A stretch of DNA of 64,000 nucleotides from NCBI GenBank assembly GCA_000381625.1, contig KB906767.1:4455357-4519356 (forward strand), given 5' to 3'. The notes below the pieces were generated by a model that made no database searches, was not told the origin of the DNA, and saw nothing but the letters and a program-made list of their open reading frames with translations. Every line of letters begins with the position of its first letter. The stretch's first letter is position 1. A program made the translations under genes and the position numbers. Source of the DNA: Bryobacterales bacterium KBS 96. GTDB taxonomy: Bacteria; Acidobacteriota; Terriglobia; Bryobacterales; Bryobacteraceae. Below are positions 55,309 to 63,900 of this stretch, one piece after another.

Positions 55309-56240
55309 AGCCGGACATTGTCAGGCGATATGGCCACAACCCTATCCTTACCAGGGCGGAGATTCCTTACGCAGTGGAAACCGTTCACAACGCGGCGGTG
55401 GTGAAGCATGAGGACGAATACATTATGCTCTTCCGTTCTCATCTCCGCACGGGCCGGTCCATCATTGGCTTGGCACGCAGCCCCGACGGATTCCACTTCA
55501 CCGCCGATCCAGAACCGTTTCTGGTTCCTGCGCGGGAGGGCTCGTTTGCCGCCTATGAAGAGTTCGGCGTGGAAGATCCACGCGTGACCTGGCTCGAAGG
55601 TGAGTACATCATCACCTACAGCGCCTATTCCCGCAATGGGGTGCGGATCGCTCTAGCCAAGACGAAGGACTTCAGGGACGTGGAAAAAGTCTCGCTCATC
55701 ACGGAGGCGGACTATCGGAACGTGGTGGTCTTTCCCGAAAAATTTGGCGGACTGTATGCGCGACTCGACCGTCCTCATTCGGAAATCGCCCCATGGTCAA
55801 TCTGGATTTCCTATTCTCCGGATCTACGTTTTTGGGGCAAATCCGAGCTCATCATGAAGCCTGAGCCATATCACTGGGACGAGATGAAGATCGGTCCCGG
55901 CGCGCCGCCCATCAAGACGGACCGTGGATGGCTTTCCATCTATCACGGGGTTTTCCAGACAATGGATGGATCCGTCTACCGTTTGGGCGTTGCTCTTCAC
56001 GACCTGCTGAACCCGGCAAAGGTCATCGGCGTAGGGGATTCGTGGATTTTGCAGCCGGAAGATCCCTGGGAAATAACTGGATATGTCCACAACGTCGTGT
56101 TCACTTGCGGAGCCGTTCCCGAGTCCGATGGAACCGTGAAGATCTATTGGGGCGGCGCAGATACGGTCGTGTGCGTCGGCGAGGCGAATATCTCCGATCT
56201 GGTCAAGCTGTGCGTGGAGCACGGCAGGGCGGCCAAATAG
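55305..56240 (+). CDS. GH130-family mannoside phosphorylase, short form
   Basis: The 311-residue single propeller has the GH130 hallmarks: the start RYGHNPILT, HNAAVV, the catalytic Asp91 in FGVEDPRVTW, and YHGVFQTMDGSVYRLGVAL. This compact type is close to the beta-1,2-mannobiose/oligosaccharide or 1,4-mannosylglucose phosphorylases; the precise linkage cannot be read from sequence. It is translationally coupled to the upstream GT4. It is the last gene in the operon, with about 240 bases of unassigned sequence after it. Confidence 0.92.
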   Translation: MKPDIVRRYGHNPILTRAEIPYAVETVHNAAVVKHEDEYIMLFRSHLRTGRSIIGLARSPDGFHFTADPEPFLVPAREGSFAAYEEFGVEDPRVTWLEGEYIITYSAYSRNGVRIALAKTKDFRDVEKVSLITEADYRNVVVFPEKFGGLYARLDRPHSEIAPWSIWISYSPDLRFWGKSELIMKPEPYHWDEMKIGPGAPPIKTDRGWLSIYHGVFQTMDGSVYRLGVALHDLLNPAKVIGVGDSWILQPEDPWEITGYVHNVVFTCGAVPESDGTVKIYWGGADTVVCVGEANISDLVKLCVEHGRAAK

Positions 56241-56478
56241 GCAACCTGTAACACTAGCCAGCAGAAAAAGCCAGCACGCGCCCAAAGATCCTGTCTTGTC
56301 AGGAAGGGTTGAGGAACGAGGCCGAAAATGAGAGACGGCGGATTTACCAACCGCTACGCCGTTACTCACGGGTGCTCCATGGCAGCCTTTCAACCCTGCA
56401 GTCGGCGCAACGAAGACGAACCAATTGAAACTCATATTGAAGTCAACGCTTCACAAGTCACGGAAAATGCCCCGACAT

Positions 56479-56500
56479 CTCCTATAGATAACTATAGGAG
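56479..56500. promoter_or_regulatory. Perfect palindrome upstream of a PadR relic
   Basis: CTCCTATAG-ATAA-CTATAGGAG has 9-bp arms and lies 12 bases before the remnant PadR start, the place where PadR operators occur. Confidence 0.55.
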
Positions 56501-56512
56501 CAGCGGCTGCCA

Positions 56513-56605
56513 GTGGCGAAACCCAAGAACGACGCCCTCCGCGGGTCACTTGATCTCCTCGTTCTGAAGGCTCTCGAAGGTGGGCCGATGCATGGGTGGG
56601 CTTCA
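56513..56605 (+). pseudogene. PadR regulator, 5' fragment
   Basis: GTG 56513 opens AKPKNDALRGSLDLLVLKAL followed by EGGPMHGWA, the first 30 residues of a PadR protein. It then breaks into unrelated sequence (the TIR-like fragment in another frame). A second, different PadR is intact at 187-522. Confidence 0.78.
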
Positions 56606-56871
56606 ACCTCAAGACGGCAAACCGTCAGGGAAGCGACATGATCCAAGCGACGATCATCAACAGCCTGGTCGAAGCCGACTTGGTTATTGCCGACCTCACG
56701 GAGCATAATCCCAACGTGCTCTTTGAACTGGGCGTCCGAATGGCGCAAGAGAGGCCTGTCGTTTTGATTCGCGCGTTAGGAACTCCGGCCCTATTCGACG
56801 TTGACAATTTGCTGCGCGTCTTCGAGTACAACCCCAATCTGGCTGACCACATCACAGGTCCTTTGTGGTGA
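56596..56871 (+). pseudogene. TIR / nucleoside-deoxyribosyltransferase-like domain fragment
   Basis: The frame encodes IQATIINSLVEADLVIADLT and EHNPNVLFELGVRMAQERP, the characteristic D-L-T-x-x-N-P-N-V-x-x-E-L signature of TIR-like and deoxyribosyltransferase-fold nucleotide-binding proteins used in some anti-phage effectors. Only about 75 residues remain, joined directly to the PadR fragment. The N-terminal strand and any effector or sensor partner domain are missing. It could be defence debris; function is not expected. Confidence 0.6.
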
Positions 56872-57409
56872 AACAATTGGCTATACCTGTGCTCTTGACA
56901 GCTCGTAGTTGTTGCCTTCACCTGGCAATCTCAGCACGCGATCGTGCGTGCTCAATAGAAGTGTGTCCGTGCATTACGAAAAGGCTTCTGCGTTCCTACG
57001 CCAGAGTGATTGCTCACTTCAACTTGCCTCATCCAGCCCGGCTTTCCACTGGCACCCTGGAAATTTTTAGATTCACAAATGAGCGTTTCCACTCACTCTA
57101 ACTGAACAGGACTATTGAAAGCCCATAGCTAGCAGCTTTCCGGGCGCCGCGCCAGCCGCTCACTTGAAACGGCTCTATCGAACGCGCCCCGGCTCCGACC
57201 TTGCTCTCTCGCTCAGCGATATCCCGCGGGGCGCCTCCCGATAGAGATCTAGCGTTATACGTCCTTGTGGGCGCTCATGGCTCCAAGTTAGACGGAATCG
57301 CCCGAATGGGCCGTTGCCTCATGCGAGGCGACCGCTTTTCACGCGAGCGCGGGTTTCATCACGGCCTCTCTGTGCTGAGCGCAAAGATGCAATCCTACGA
57401 TAGCCGCCG
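56872..57409. other. No gene seen
   Basis: About 540 bases without a supported coding region or repeat. Confidence 0.35.
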
Positions 57410-57712
57410 CTAATGTGACGCCGAAGCATCGCCTCCACGCGGCAGAACCTGTTGCAGCTCATGTGCAGCCACGGAGAGAACGACGGCGTCGCCGACCGAC
57501 TGAACCATGCGGGTTGGCATCTCAAGTATCCCAGCGTGAAACATACCGCGCGGCGCACCGAGTTGGTCAGCGACTTCGTTGCGCAGTTTGATCTGCAGCG
57601 ACTCGACCCGCCATGCGTCGCTGTCAAGGAATAGAGCGGCGATCTCGCCGATCGCCTGCCCATCTGCTGCAATTACGGTTCGCCCTCGAAGATTCTCGTC
57701 AGAAAGCCGCAT
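57410..57712 (-). CDS. PRC-barrel domain protein
   Basis: The 100-residue protein begins MRLSDENLRGRTVIAADGQA and continues GEIAALFLDSDAWRVESLQI, the PRC-barrel pattern. EMPTRMVQSVGDAVVLSVAA closes the barrel. PRC-barrel proteins bind RNA or protein partners or sit near photosynthetic/stress genes; the role here is unknown. TATAAT lies about 35 bases upstream of the ATG. It is a single-gene unit. Confidence 0.85.
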   Translation of the reverse strand: MRLSDENLRGRTVIAADGQAIGEIAALFLDSDAWRVESLQIKLRNEVADQLGAPRGMFHAGILEMPTRMVQSVGDAVVLSVAAHELQQVLPRGGDASASH

Positions 57713-57833
57713 CGCTCGACCCGCCTTTCTCGTCCAGGTCCCATTATAGGTAGTTCAAATCAGTGCCTCGCAATCCACAAAGGGAGGTACGCCGGTGAGT
57801 TGTGAATGAAGCGAAGTTTTTTACGGCTCTGTT

Positions 57834-58556
57834 TTAACGCGTCTTCTGTTGTGGTGGAGACGGCGCTTCGCGTCCAACATAGAGGCCCGTAAGCGTGTAG
57901 CGGCCCAAGAGACGTACTGTCGCAATAGCGTCCAGAGAAACGGTTATCCACATTTCGTTCACCTCCGCGAATTGCAGCATGATGTAACTGTTCTTGATCC
58001 ATATCGAGGGGCTCTTAGCGGGCACTCCTTCAATTCTTCGGATCCGGAAGGTCTTTGCATCTACCCAGATCTGCCCAAGTATCAGGCCTTTTTCCTTGCG
58101 CTTAGGGACGATGCGCAATACATACTCAGGAATAAGGCCGAAGTCCTCCTGCCTGAGAAAAACGAAATCGTAATTCGTTCGGTTGATGTCTCTATCATGA
58201 CCTTCCCTCACAGGCTCGGTTTCCTGCTTTAAAAGATCGCGCACAATCTTTTCTCCCCTTGCGTTCCCACTGGCTTGGAGGATCTTGAATGTCTTTCTAT
58301 TGGGAGGAGTGAAGTTGATCTGCGCTGTGATCTCAGCGGTCGGTTTTTTATCATCGGCTCGGAACGCCTTATATTCTCGCGTCAATTCGTAGGGGCGAGA
58401 GCGAGCAGGGTTCTGCTGCTCAACGCTTTCTAAAGTTTGCAGAATCAAGTTCAGATCAGGAGATTTAAGGTTAGCCTCCGCTGAAAGTGTCAGGGGCTGT
58501 GAGAATGGTGCGATCGTCACAACCAATAGGAGAACTATCAACCTGATTTGTTGCAT
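57834..58556 (-). CDS. LolA/LolB-like periplasmic outer-membrane lipoprotein-sorting protein
   Basis: From ATG 58556 the protein has 240 residues. A signal peptide (MQQIRLIVLLLVVTIAPFSQ) is followed by a half-barrel of strands (KFRADD-like AFRADDKKPTAEITAQINFT, YDFVFLRQEDFGLIPEYVLR, GQIWVDAKTFRIRRIEGVPA) as in outer-membrane lipoprotein-sorting proteins widespread in Acidobacteria. A longer frame to 58739 is less likely. The ligand is unknown. No Lol partner is close by. Confidence 0.75.
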   Translation of the reverse strand: MQQIRLIVLLLVVTIAPFSQPLTLSAEANLKSPDLNLILQTLESVEQQNPARSRPYELTREYKAFRADDKKPTAEITAQINFTPPNRKTFKILQASGNARGEKIVRDLLKQETEPVREGHDRDINRTNYDFVFLRQEDFGLIPEYVLRIVPKRKEKGLILGQIWVDAKTFRIRRIEGVPAKSPSIWIKNSYIMLQFAEVNEMWITVSLDAIATVRLLGRYTLTGLYVGREAPSPPQQKTR

Positions 58557-58918
58557 TGCCCGACCAGACAAGCGCGCTTCGGCCGTGTCCTTCAGCTTAG
58601 GTATTAATCCAAACCGCCTCTTCACCTTCACCAGTTTAGACTCGTCGATGGCCTCCGAAAACACGCTGAGAAGGGCTGGCGGGCCAACCTTCGAGTGGAT
58701 AAACGAATGAGGGGTATCAAAGGAGGCAAGCATCATCACATGGCCGAATAGTCGGCATGTTGGACAAGTGAATCTCGGTTGCTTCCGGATTGTTGTCGGA
58801 TCACGGCTACCCGGAAGCTGCGGCGACTACAAATCACGTCCCCACAATGAATGCTCTCTTTTGTGGAGCCTCAGCACAGCCGTGGAAAATCAAGTCCTTT
58901 GATCCTGTGGATCTCTCT
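58557..58918. other. No gene seen
   Basis: About 360 bases between the LolA-like gene and RepA, both on the minus strand, without a supported gene. This would include the end of the repA transcript. Confidence 0.35.
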
Positions 58919-59950
58919 TCAAAGAAGAGCTTCGCCTTGATAACCGAGTGTCCTTCCGGAAATGATCGCGTTGGCTCTGTTAACGATCAGCGCGCCTCGG
59001 TCACTACTAACGCGGGCAGGGCACGCCGGCCACATTGCTTTCACAAGGCTCAACCACTGTTCGAGCTGTTCCCGGAATTTTCGCGGACGGGCGTACGCGC
59101 CAATTCCAAGCTGGTTAACCAAGCCAAATTCGCCAAACAGAGGAACACGTTCCTCGCCCTTTGCGCTGAAACAACGGTACGTCAGCCAAGTGTATAGATC
59201 TAACGCCGCCGGTGCGGACGAGAGCGCTTTTGCGGCCTCGAGATCGGTCGGAATGGGGTGATCCATGATCTCTTTGTAAAATTCGTTGCTCAGCACGATC
59301 ATGTTCTCCACCTTGCCGGGCGGCGGTTCGTCAGTAGGAAGGCGAGAGCACCAGATTTGAGCTTCGCTCATGAAGTTGAAACGGGCATGATGAAAGACGT
59401 TAGCCCGCTCAGGTTGTATATCCGTACCGAAGAAAATTGTCGCGCCAAAGATCCGCTGAAACACCGCGACCAATCGCCGATATTGAGATCCGCCTTGTTG
59501 CATGCCGAAAGTTTCCAGCATGTCGGCGGCACTTGTAAATGTGACCGTTCGGCTTTGTTGGCGAACGGCCAGTGTAGCGACAAAGATGGGCACAAGGCGA
59601 TCCTGACCCCAAGGAAGGCCATAACTTGGATGGCCGGCCACTTGGAGGACAAACCGGCCGTTCCGCCTTTCATGGAGCAAAGTGCCTGACGGCGGCCTCT
59701 TGATCGGAAGGCCGCAGAGGACGAACGGCCGCGAAATGAAACCTACGTTCTGCTCAGCACTGCTTCGTTTCAGCCGGACGCAAGCAATCGATTCGGCCTG
59801 GCGCAGTTTCCGCTTTGAGACGATCAGGTCTCCGAATGTCTGTTGTAGAACCGAGCCAGCCCGATGAAGGCCAGGCCTGGTGGGTGTTCGAGATGCTGAC
59901 AATTGACCCGCTTCCAGTTGCTGCCCAGGGCAGCTTGGTTGCGCAATCAA
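58919..59950 (-). CDS. Plasmid RepA-like replication initiator
   Basis: The 343-codon frame (TTG start; a later start is possible) matches the plasmid-encoded RepA family (Pfam RPA). FISRPFVLCGLPIKRPPSGT and FERRNG-like LLHERRNGRFVLQV are followed by YGLPWGQDRLVPIFVATLAV. The winged-helix segment has SAADMLETFGMQQGGSQYRR, and the signature IVLSNEFYKEIMDHPIPTDL with SSAPAALDLYTWLTYRCF closes the core. RepA binds iterons and opens the plasmid origin. It lies about 170 bases inside the right tRNA junction, indicating that the island was or is a plasmid. No iteron array was found beside it. Confidence 0.85.
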   Translation of the reverse strand: MIAQPSCPGQQLEAGQLSASRTPTRPGLHRAGSVLQQTFGDLIVSKRKLRQAESIACVRLKRSSAEQNVGFISRPFVLCGLPIKRPPSGTLLHERRNGRFVLQVAGHPSYGLPWGQDRLVPIFVATLAVRQQSRTVTFTSAADMLETFGMQQGGSQYRRLVAVFQRIFGATIFFGTDIQPERANVFHHARFNFMSEAQIWCSRLPTDEPPPGKVENMIVLSNEFYKEIMDHPIPTDLEAAKALSSAPAALDLYTWLTYRCFSAKGEERVPLFGEFGLVNQLGIGAYARPRKFREQLEQWLSLVKAMWPACPARVSSDRGALIVNRANAIISGRTLGYQGEALL

Positions 59951-60122
59951 AAGGGAGATTTATGGGCTAAAAGAGGGTATGAAAGCGAAGCTAACGGTCG
60001 TTACTCCGTTTACTCCACTTCCGTTTTATCGCGGAGGACGGCGTGAAAACTCAATGTATTTTCATGACTTTGGATGCAGCGCTTTGGACGCGTTTGTCTT
60101 TTGTTTTCAACTGATACGTAAT

Positions 60123-60130
60123 CTTCCAAG
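60123..60130. other. Right attachment core (attR-like)
   Basis: CTTCCAAG matches 6389-6396. The preceding ~170 bases (59951-60122) hold no gene. Confidence 0.7.
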
Positions 60131-60167
60131 CTGTTGGTTGCGAGTTCGATTCTCGTCTCCCGCTCCA
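60123..60167 (+). tRNA. 3' half of the split native tRNA-Gly(TCC)
   Basis: The segment supplies the anticodon loop, the 3' anticodon strand GCTGT, the T arm (GCGAG/CTCGT around TTCGATT), acceptor CTCCCGC and encoded TCCA. GCTGT pairs with ACAGC, and CTCCCGC with GCGGGAG, at 6359-6396. Separated from its promoter by 53.7 kb, it is dead. Confidence 0.85.
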
Positions 60168-60975
60168 TGTTTTCAATGGTTTACAAGGATTTAAACATTG
60201 TCTGAAGTTTGGTTTTCGGATTAAACGGAGTACAAGTGATCAGGTAAATCGTTGAAAACATATTGTGGAGCTCTAGCAAGTCACAGTTCACCGCGCTGTT
60301 GTTTTCGAGACTCATTTGTGATTGCAGTGATTCTGAGGGGCCTGCGGCCTAATGACGGCACAGCACTCCCCGACCTGATCGAGCAACTGCTTCGCTAAAG
60401 GCACTCTGGCGCCTTCGACAAATGTAGATGGTGCCGAGGAGCTTAGTTCTATACCGAGCGGGTCGGCAATGACGCGAGGCTCGGCGAACGCCTTCATTTG
60501 AGACGAATGCCGTGCCAGTTCTGAGCGGAATCGCTGAAAACCTTCGCATTCTCGCGAAAACAAGTACCGCGCTATTCGCTCCGCGAGAGACGGTATATAC
60601 ATACCAGACCGCCCTTTTCAAGAAGATATCGCCGACACTCCAGCATGCCGATGCCGGATCTGCGCTTGCTCGAAAAACTAAATATTAAATAGGGTTTAAG
60701 GACGATGGAGCCACGCCTGATCAGAGAAAAGTAAAAAATCCGGCCGTATTGCCTCGCGAGAAAATGTTGCCGAATTGGTAACTGACCGGCGTCAACAATT
60801 AAATTCGGTTAAATGTCGCCAGTCGGATTTTTCACTTTTCGCCGATCAGAGGACATTCTGCGAGTGTAGTCTCCAGCTAAGTGCTTACGTATCCTGAATC
60901 GCCGGCGTCTCCACGACTCCGATCGAGCTGTCCTATGATCAAGTCTGCTTGGTTACGGCAAAAGTTGACAAACTG
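60168..60975. other. Intergenic region with a short inverted-repeat element
   Basis: No credible gene; a 96-codon minus-strand frame at 60312-60602 matches nothing known. The 3' flank of the tRNA shares TTTTCAATG with the flank of the island's replacement tRNA. Confidence 0.4.
60717..60849. repeat. 133-bp MITE-like inverted-repeat element
   Basis: The 28-bp ends (60717-60744 and 60822-60849) match at 24 positions when inverted, both starting CTGATC. There is no coding capacity and no clear target duplication. Confidence 0.6.
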
Positions 60976-63900
60976 ATGATATTAAAAGCAGCGGCCCTTT
61001 GCGGCTGGTTTTTCTTCTTTGGGGCCGGCCTTTACCTACCTACGGCCATGGCGCAGAGCGGACCTGACGATAGGGTATTTCAGCTCGGGTCATTTGATCG
61101 CTCGTCGGTGGGTTTCGCCGATGGCCAGCCGAAGCAGCCAGTAGATTTCACCATCGGGCAGAGCGATCCAGCGAAAGACTGGTATGCGGCACAACCTGCC
61201 GCATCGATTTCGGAAGCAAGTGGTCAGGAGGCGGGCAATAAGGCTTCGGCGCCACACGTGGTCCACTTTTCGCTGGAGCAGCCTCCCGCCACAGCCTACC
61301 GGCTACATGTGGCGCTGCTGATCGAGAGCACTAGCGTGCCTGCTTTACGGGTCAGCATCAATGGGAAGCAGGGAACGTTCTATCCGCACCCGCATCTCGA
61401 CTACAACAACGGCGACCAGTGGGACTCGTTTTATCCGGCATACTCTCATGCGGATATCTCGTTTGCATTTCCCGGCAGCTATCTACGCAAGGGCCCGAAC
61501 ACCATCACGATGCAGGCGATTGTGGACGCTGTTGTGCCCGGGGCAAGCCTGACGTATGACGCGATAGAACTAGATCGCGACGCGGTGCCTTTCCGCGCTC
61601 AAGCCTCTTCCGTACAGGTTCTGCCCACTGTCTTTTATCAGCAGAAAGGGGAGCTCGACGAACTGATAGATGTCTATGTCCGGTATGGAGAGCCAGCCAA
61701 GCCGGGCAGCTCCGTCGACCTCACAATTGCTGGAAAGAGCTATCATCAGCCGCTACGTGGAGGGCAGGACTTTGGTGAAGAGAAAATCGAGTTCACCGTC
61801 CCGGAATTTGCTGGAGAGACACACGCGCGGGTTGCCTGGAGTACGGATGGCCATCGGGAGTACAGCGAACAATCCATCAACCCGAAAAGGAAGTGGACAT
61901 TATTTCTGGCGCCCCATATCCACCTTGACGTTGGATATTCGGATTATCAGGCGAAGGTCGCCGCTATCCACAGCCATGTAATTGATGAAGCCCTGGAAAT
62001 GACGGCGCGGCATCCGGATTTCCGCTTTAGCCTGGACGGCTCCTGGCCCCTGGACCAATTTATGAAGACGCGCACGGCCGCTCAGCAGCAGCGCGCGATT
62101 GCAGCAATAAGAGATCAACAACTATTTGTTCCTGCAGATTATGCAAATCTGCTCACTGGTTTCCCGGCGGCGGAAACGCTGATTCGTTCGCTTTACGCCA
62201 GCGCAAATTTCAGCCGCAAACACGGAACACCCTTCAACTACGCCACCATCACGGACGTTCCCTCCTACTCGTGGTCCTACGCTTCGGTGCTTGCATCGGC
62301 GGGAATCCAGGCATTGCTCGGAGGCAGCAACAACTATCGTGCGCCGGTGCTATTACAAGGGAGGCTTAACGAAGATTCGCCCATTTGGTGGGTCGGCCCC
62401 GACGGCAAAAAAGTGCTGCTATGGTACTCGCGCATTTATCAGCAGATGCAGATGCTGTTCGGCCTGCCGCCGTCGCTGAAGGCCGGGCACAGCACACTGC
62501 CGCTGTTTCTGCAGCAGTACGAGCATCCGGGCTACCACGCGAAAGCGGTTATCTTATATGGCACACAAGTAGAAAATAGCGATCTGTTTCCAGAACAGGC
62601 CGGGTTAGCGGAGCAGTGGAACCATAGGTACGCCTATCCGCGCATCCAATACTCCGGCTTCTACGATGCCATTGAAAACATTGCAAAACAATTCGGCGGC
62701 GATATTCCCACAATGCGCGGCGATGGTGGCCCCTATTGGGAGGACGGCATCGCCGCCGACGCCTATTATCTCGCCATGGAACGCCAGAACGAAGATCGTG
62801 CGCCGTCGGCGGAAAAGCTGGCCACGCTGAGCTCCCTGGTCAATCCTCTGCTGGCCGTCGACAAGGCCGGCTTGGACCGTATGTGGACGAATATGCTGCT
62901 GATGGACGAGCACACATGGGACTCCTCCGACAGTGTTTCCAATCCAACCAGTATGGAGGCTGTGAAGCAGTTAGCGATCAAGGATCAATATGCCGTGGAG
63001 GCCCAAGCGATGGCTGACTCCATAGCACGTAACAGCATGGCGAGCCTGGCGAATTCGATCTCCGCAGGCCCCGGCAATCTGGTGGTGTTCAATACCTTGA
63101 ATTGGAAACGTAGCGGGCCGGTGTCCATCGACTTAAAAGATGAGGATGAGATCGTAGACCGGACGACAGGCAAAACGGCGCCAGTGGAAATTCTCGACAG
63201 CGGCGGTTTGCGTCACATCCGTTTCGTGGCGCAAGATGTGCCGGCGTCCGGTTATAAGGTATATGCGTTGCGGGCCGCGAAGAAAACACCGGCGCCGCCG
63301 GAAACGGAATACACGACCACGATCGAAAGCCCGTATTACCGCGTTACGCTTGACCCGGCCTCCGGCGCGGTACGCAGCATCTACGATAAGGAACTGCAGC
63401 GCGAGCTCGTGGACCAGCAGAGCTCTTACCGGTTCGGGCAATATCTTTATGTAACGGGGGGCGATAAGGCTCCCAACACCGTGTTGCAATACAGCCGCGT
63501 CTATCCGGCGCCGCATCTTCAGATCCATTCCGCACATGGCGGCAGCCTGGTATCGGTTACCCGCACACCCTCCGGATGGGTGGCGCGAATGAAAAGCCAG
63601 GACATGAACACTCCCGGCATAGCGACCGGGATCCGGCTCTTCGATCATGAAAAGAAGATCGAATTTGTGGAAGACGTAAACAAGAATCGGATCTCCAGTA
63701 AGGAGGCTGTCTACTTCGCCTTTCCGTTTGCCATGAAGCAGCCGGAGTTCCACTATGAGATTCAGAATGGAGTCGTCAATCCCGCCAAAGACATGTATCC
63801 CGGCGCAGGCCATGAGTGGTTCTCTGCCCAGCACTGGGTCTCGGTTGAACAGGCGGGGGTATCCGGAACGGTAATGCCTCTCGACGCGTCGCTCGTCACG

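Noticed and set aside
59979-60194. Open frame crossing the tRNA 3' half
   Set aside because: It spans a tRNA segment and the island junction, so coding is implausible.
60312-60602. 96-codon frame after the tRNA
   Set aside because: Arginine- and serine-rich shadow-like sequence with no family resemblance.
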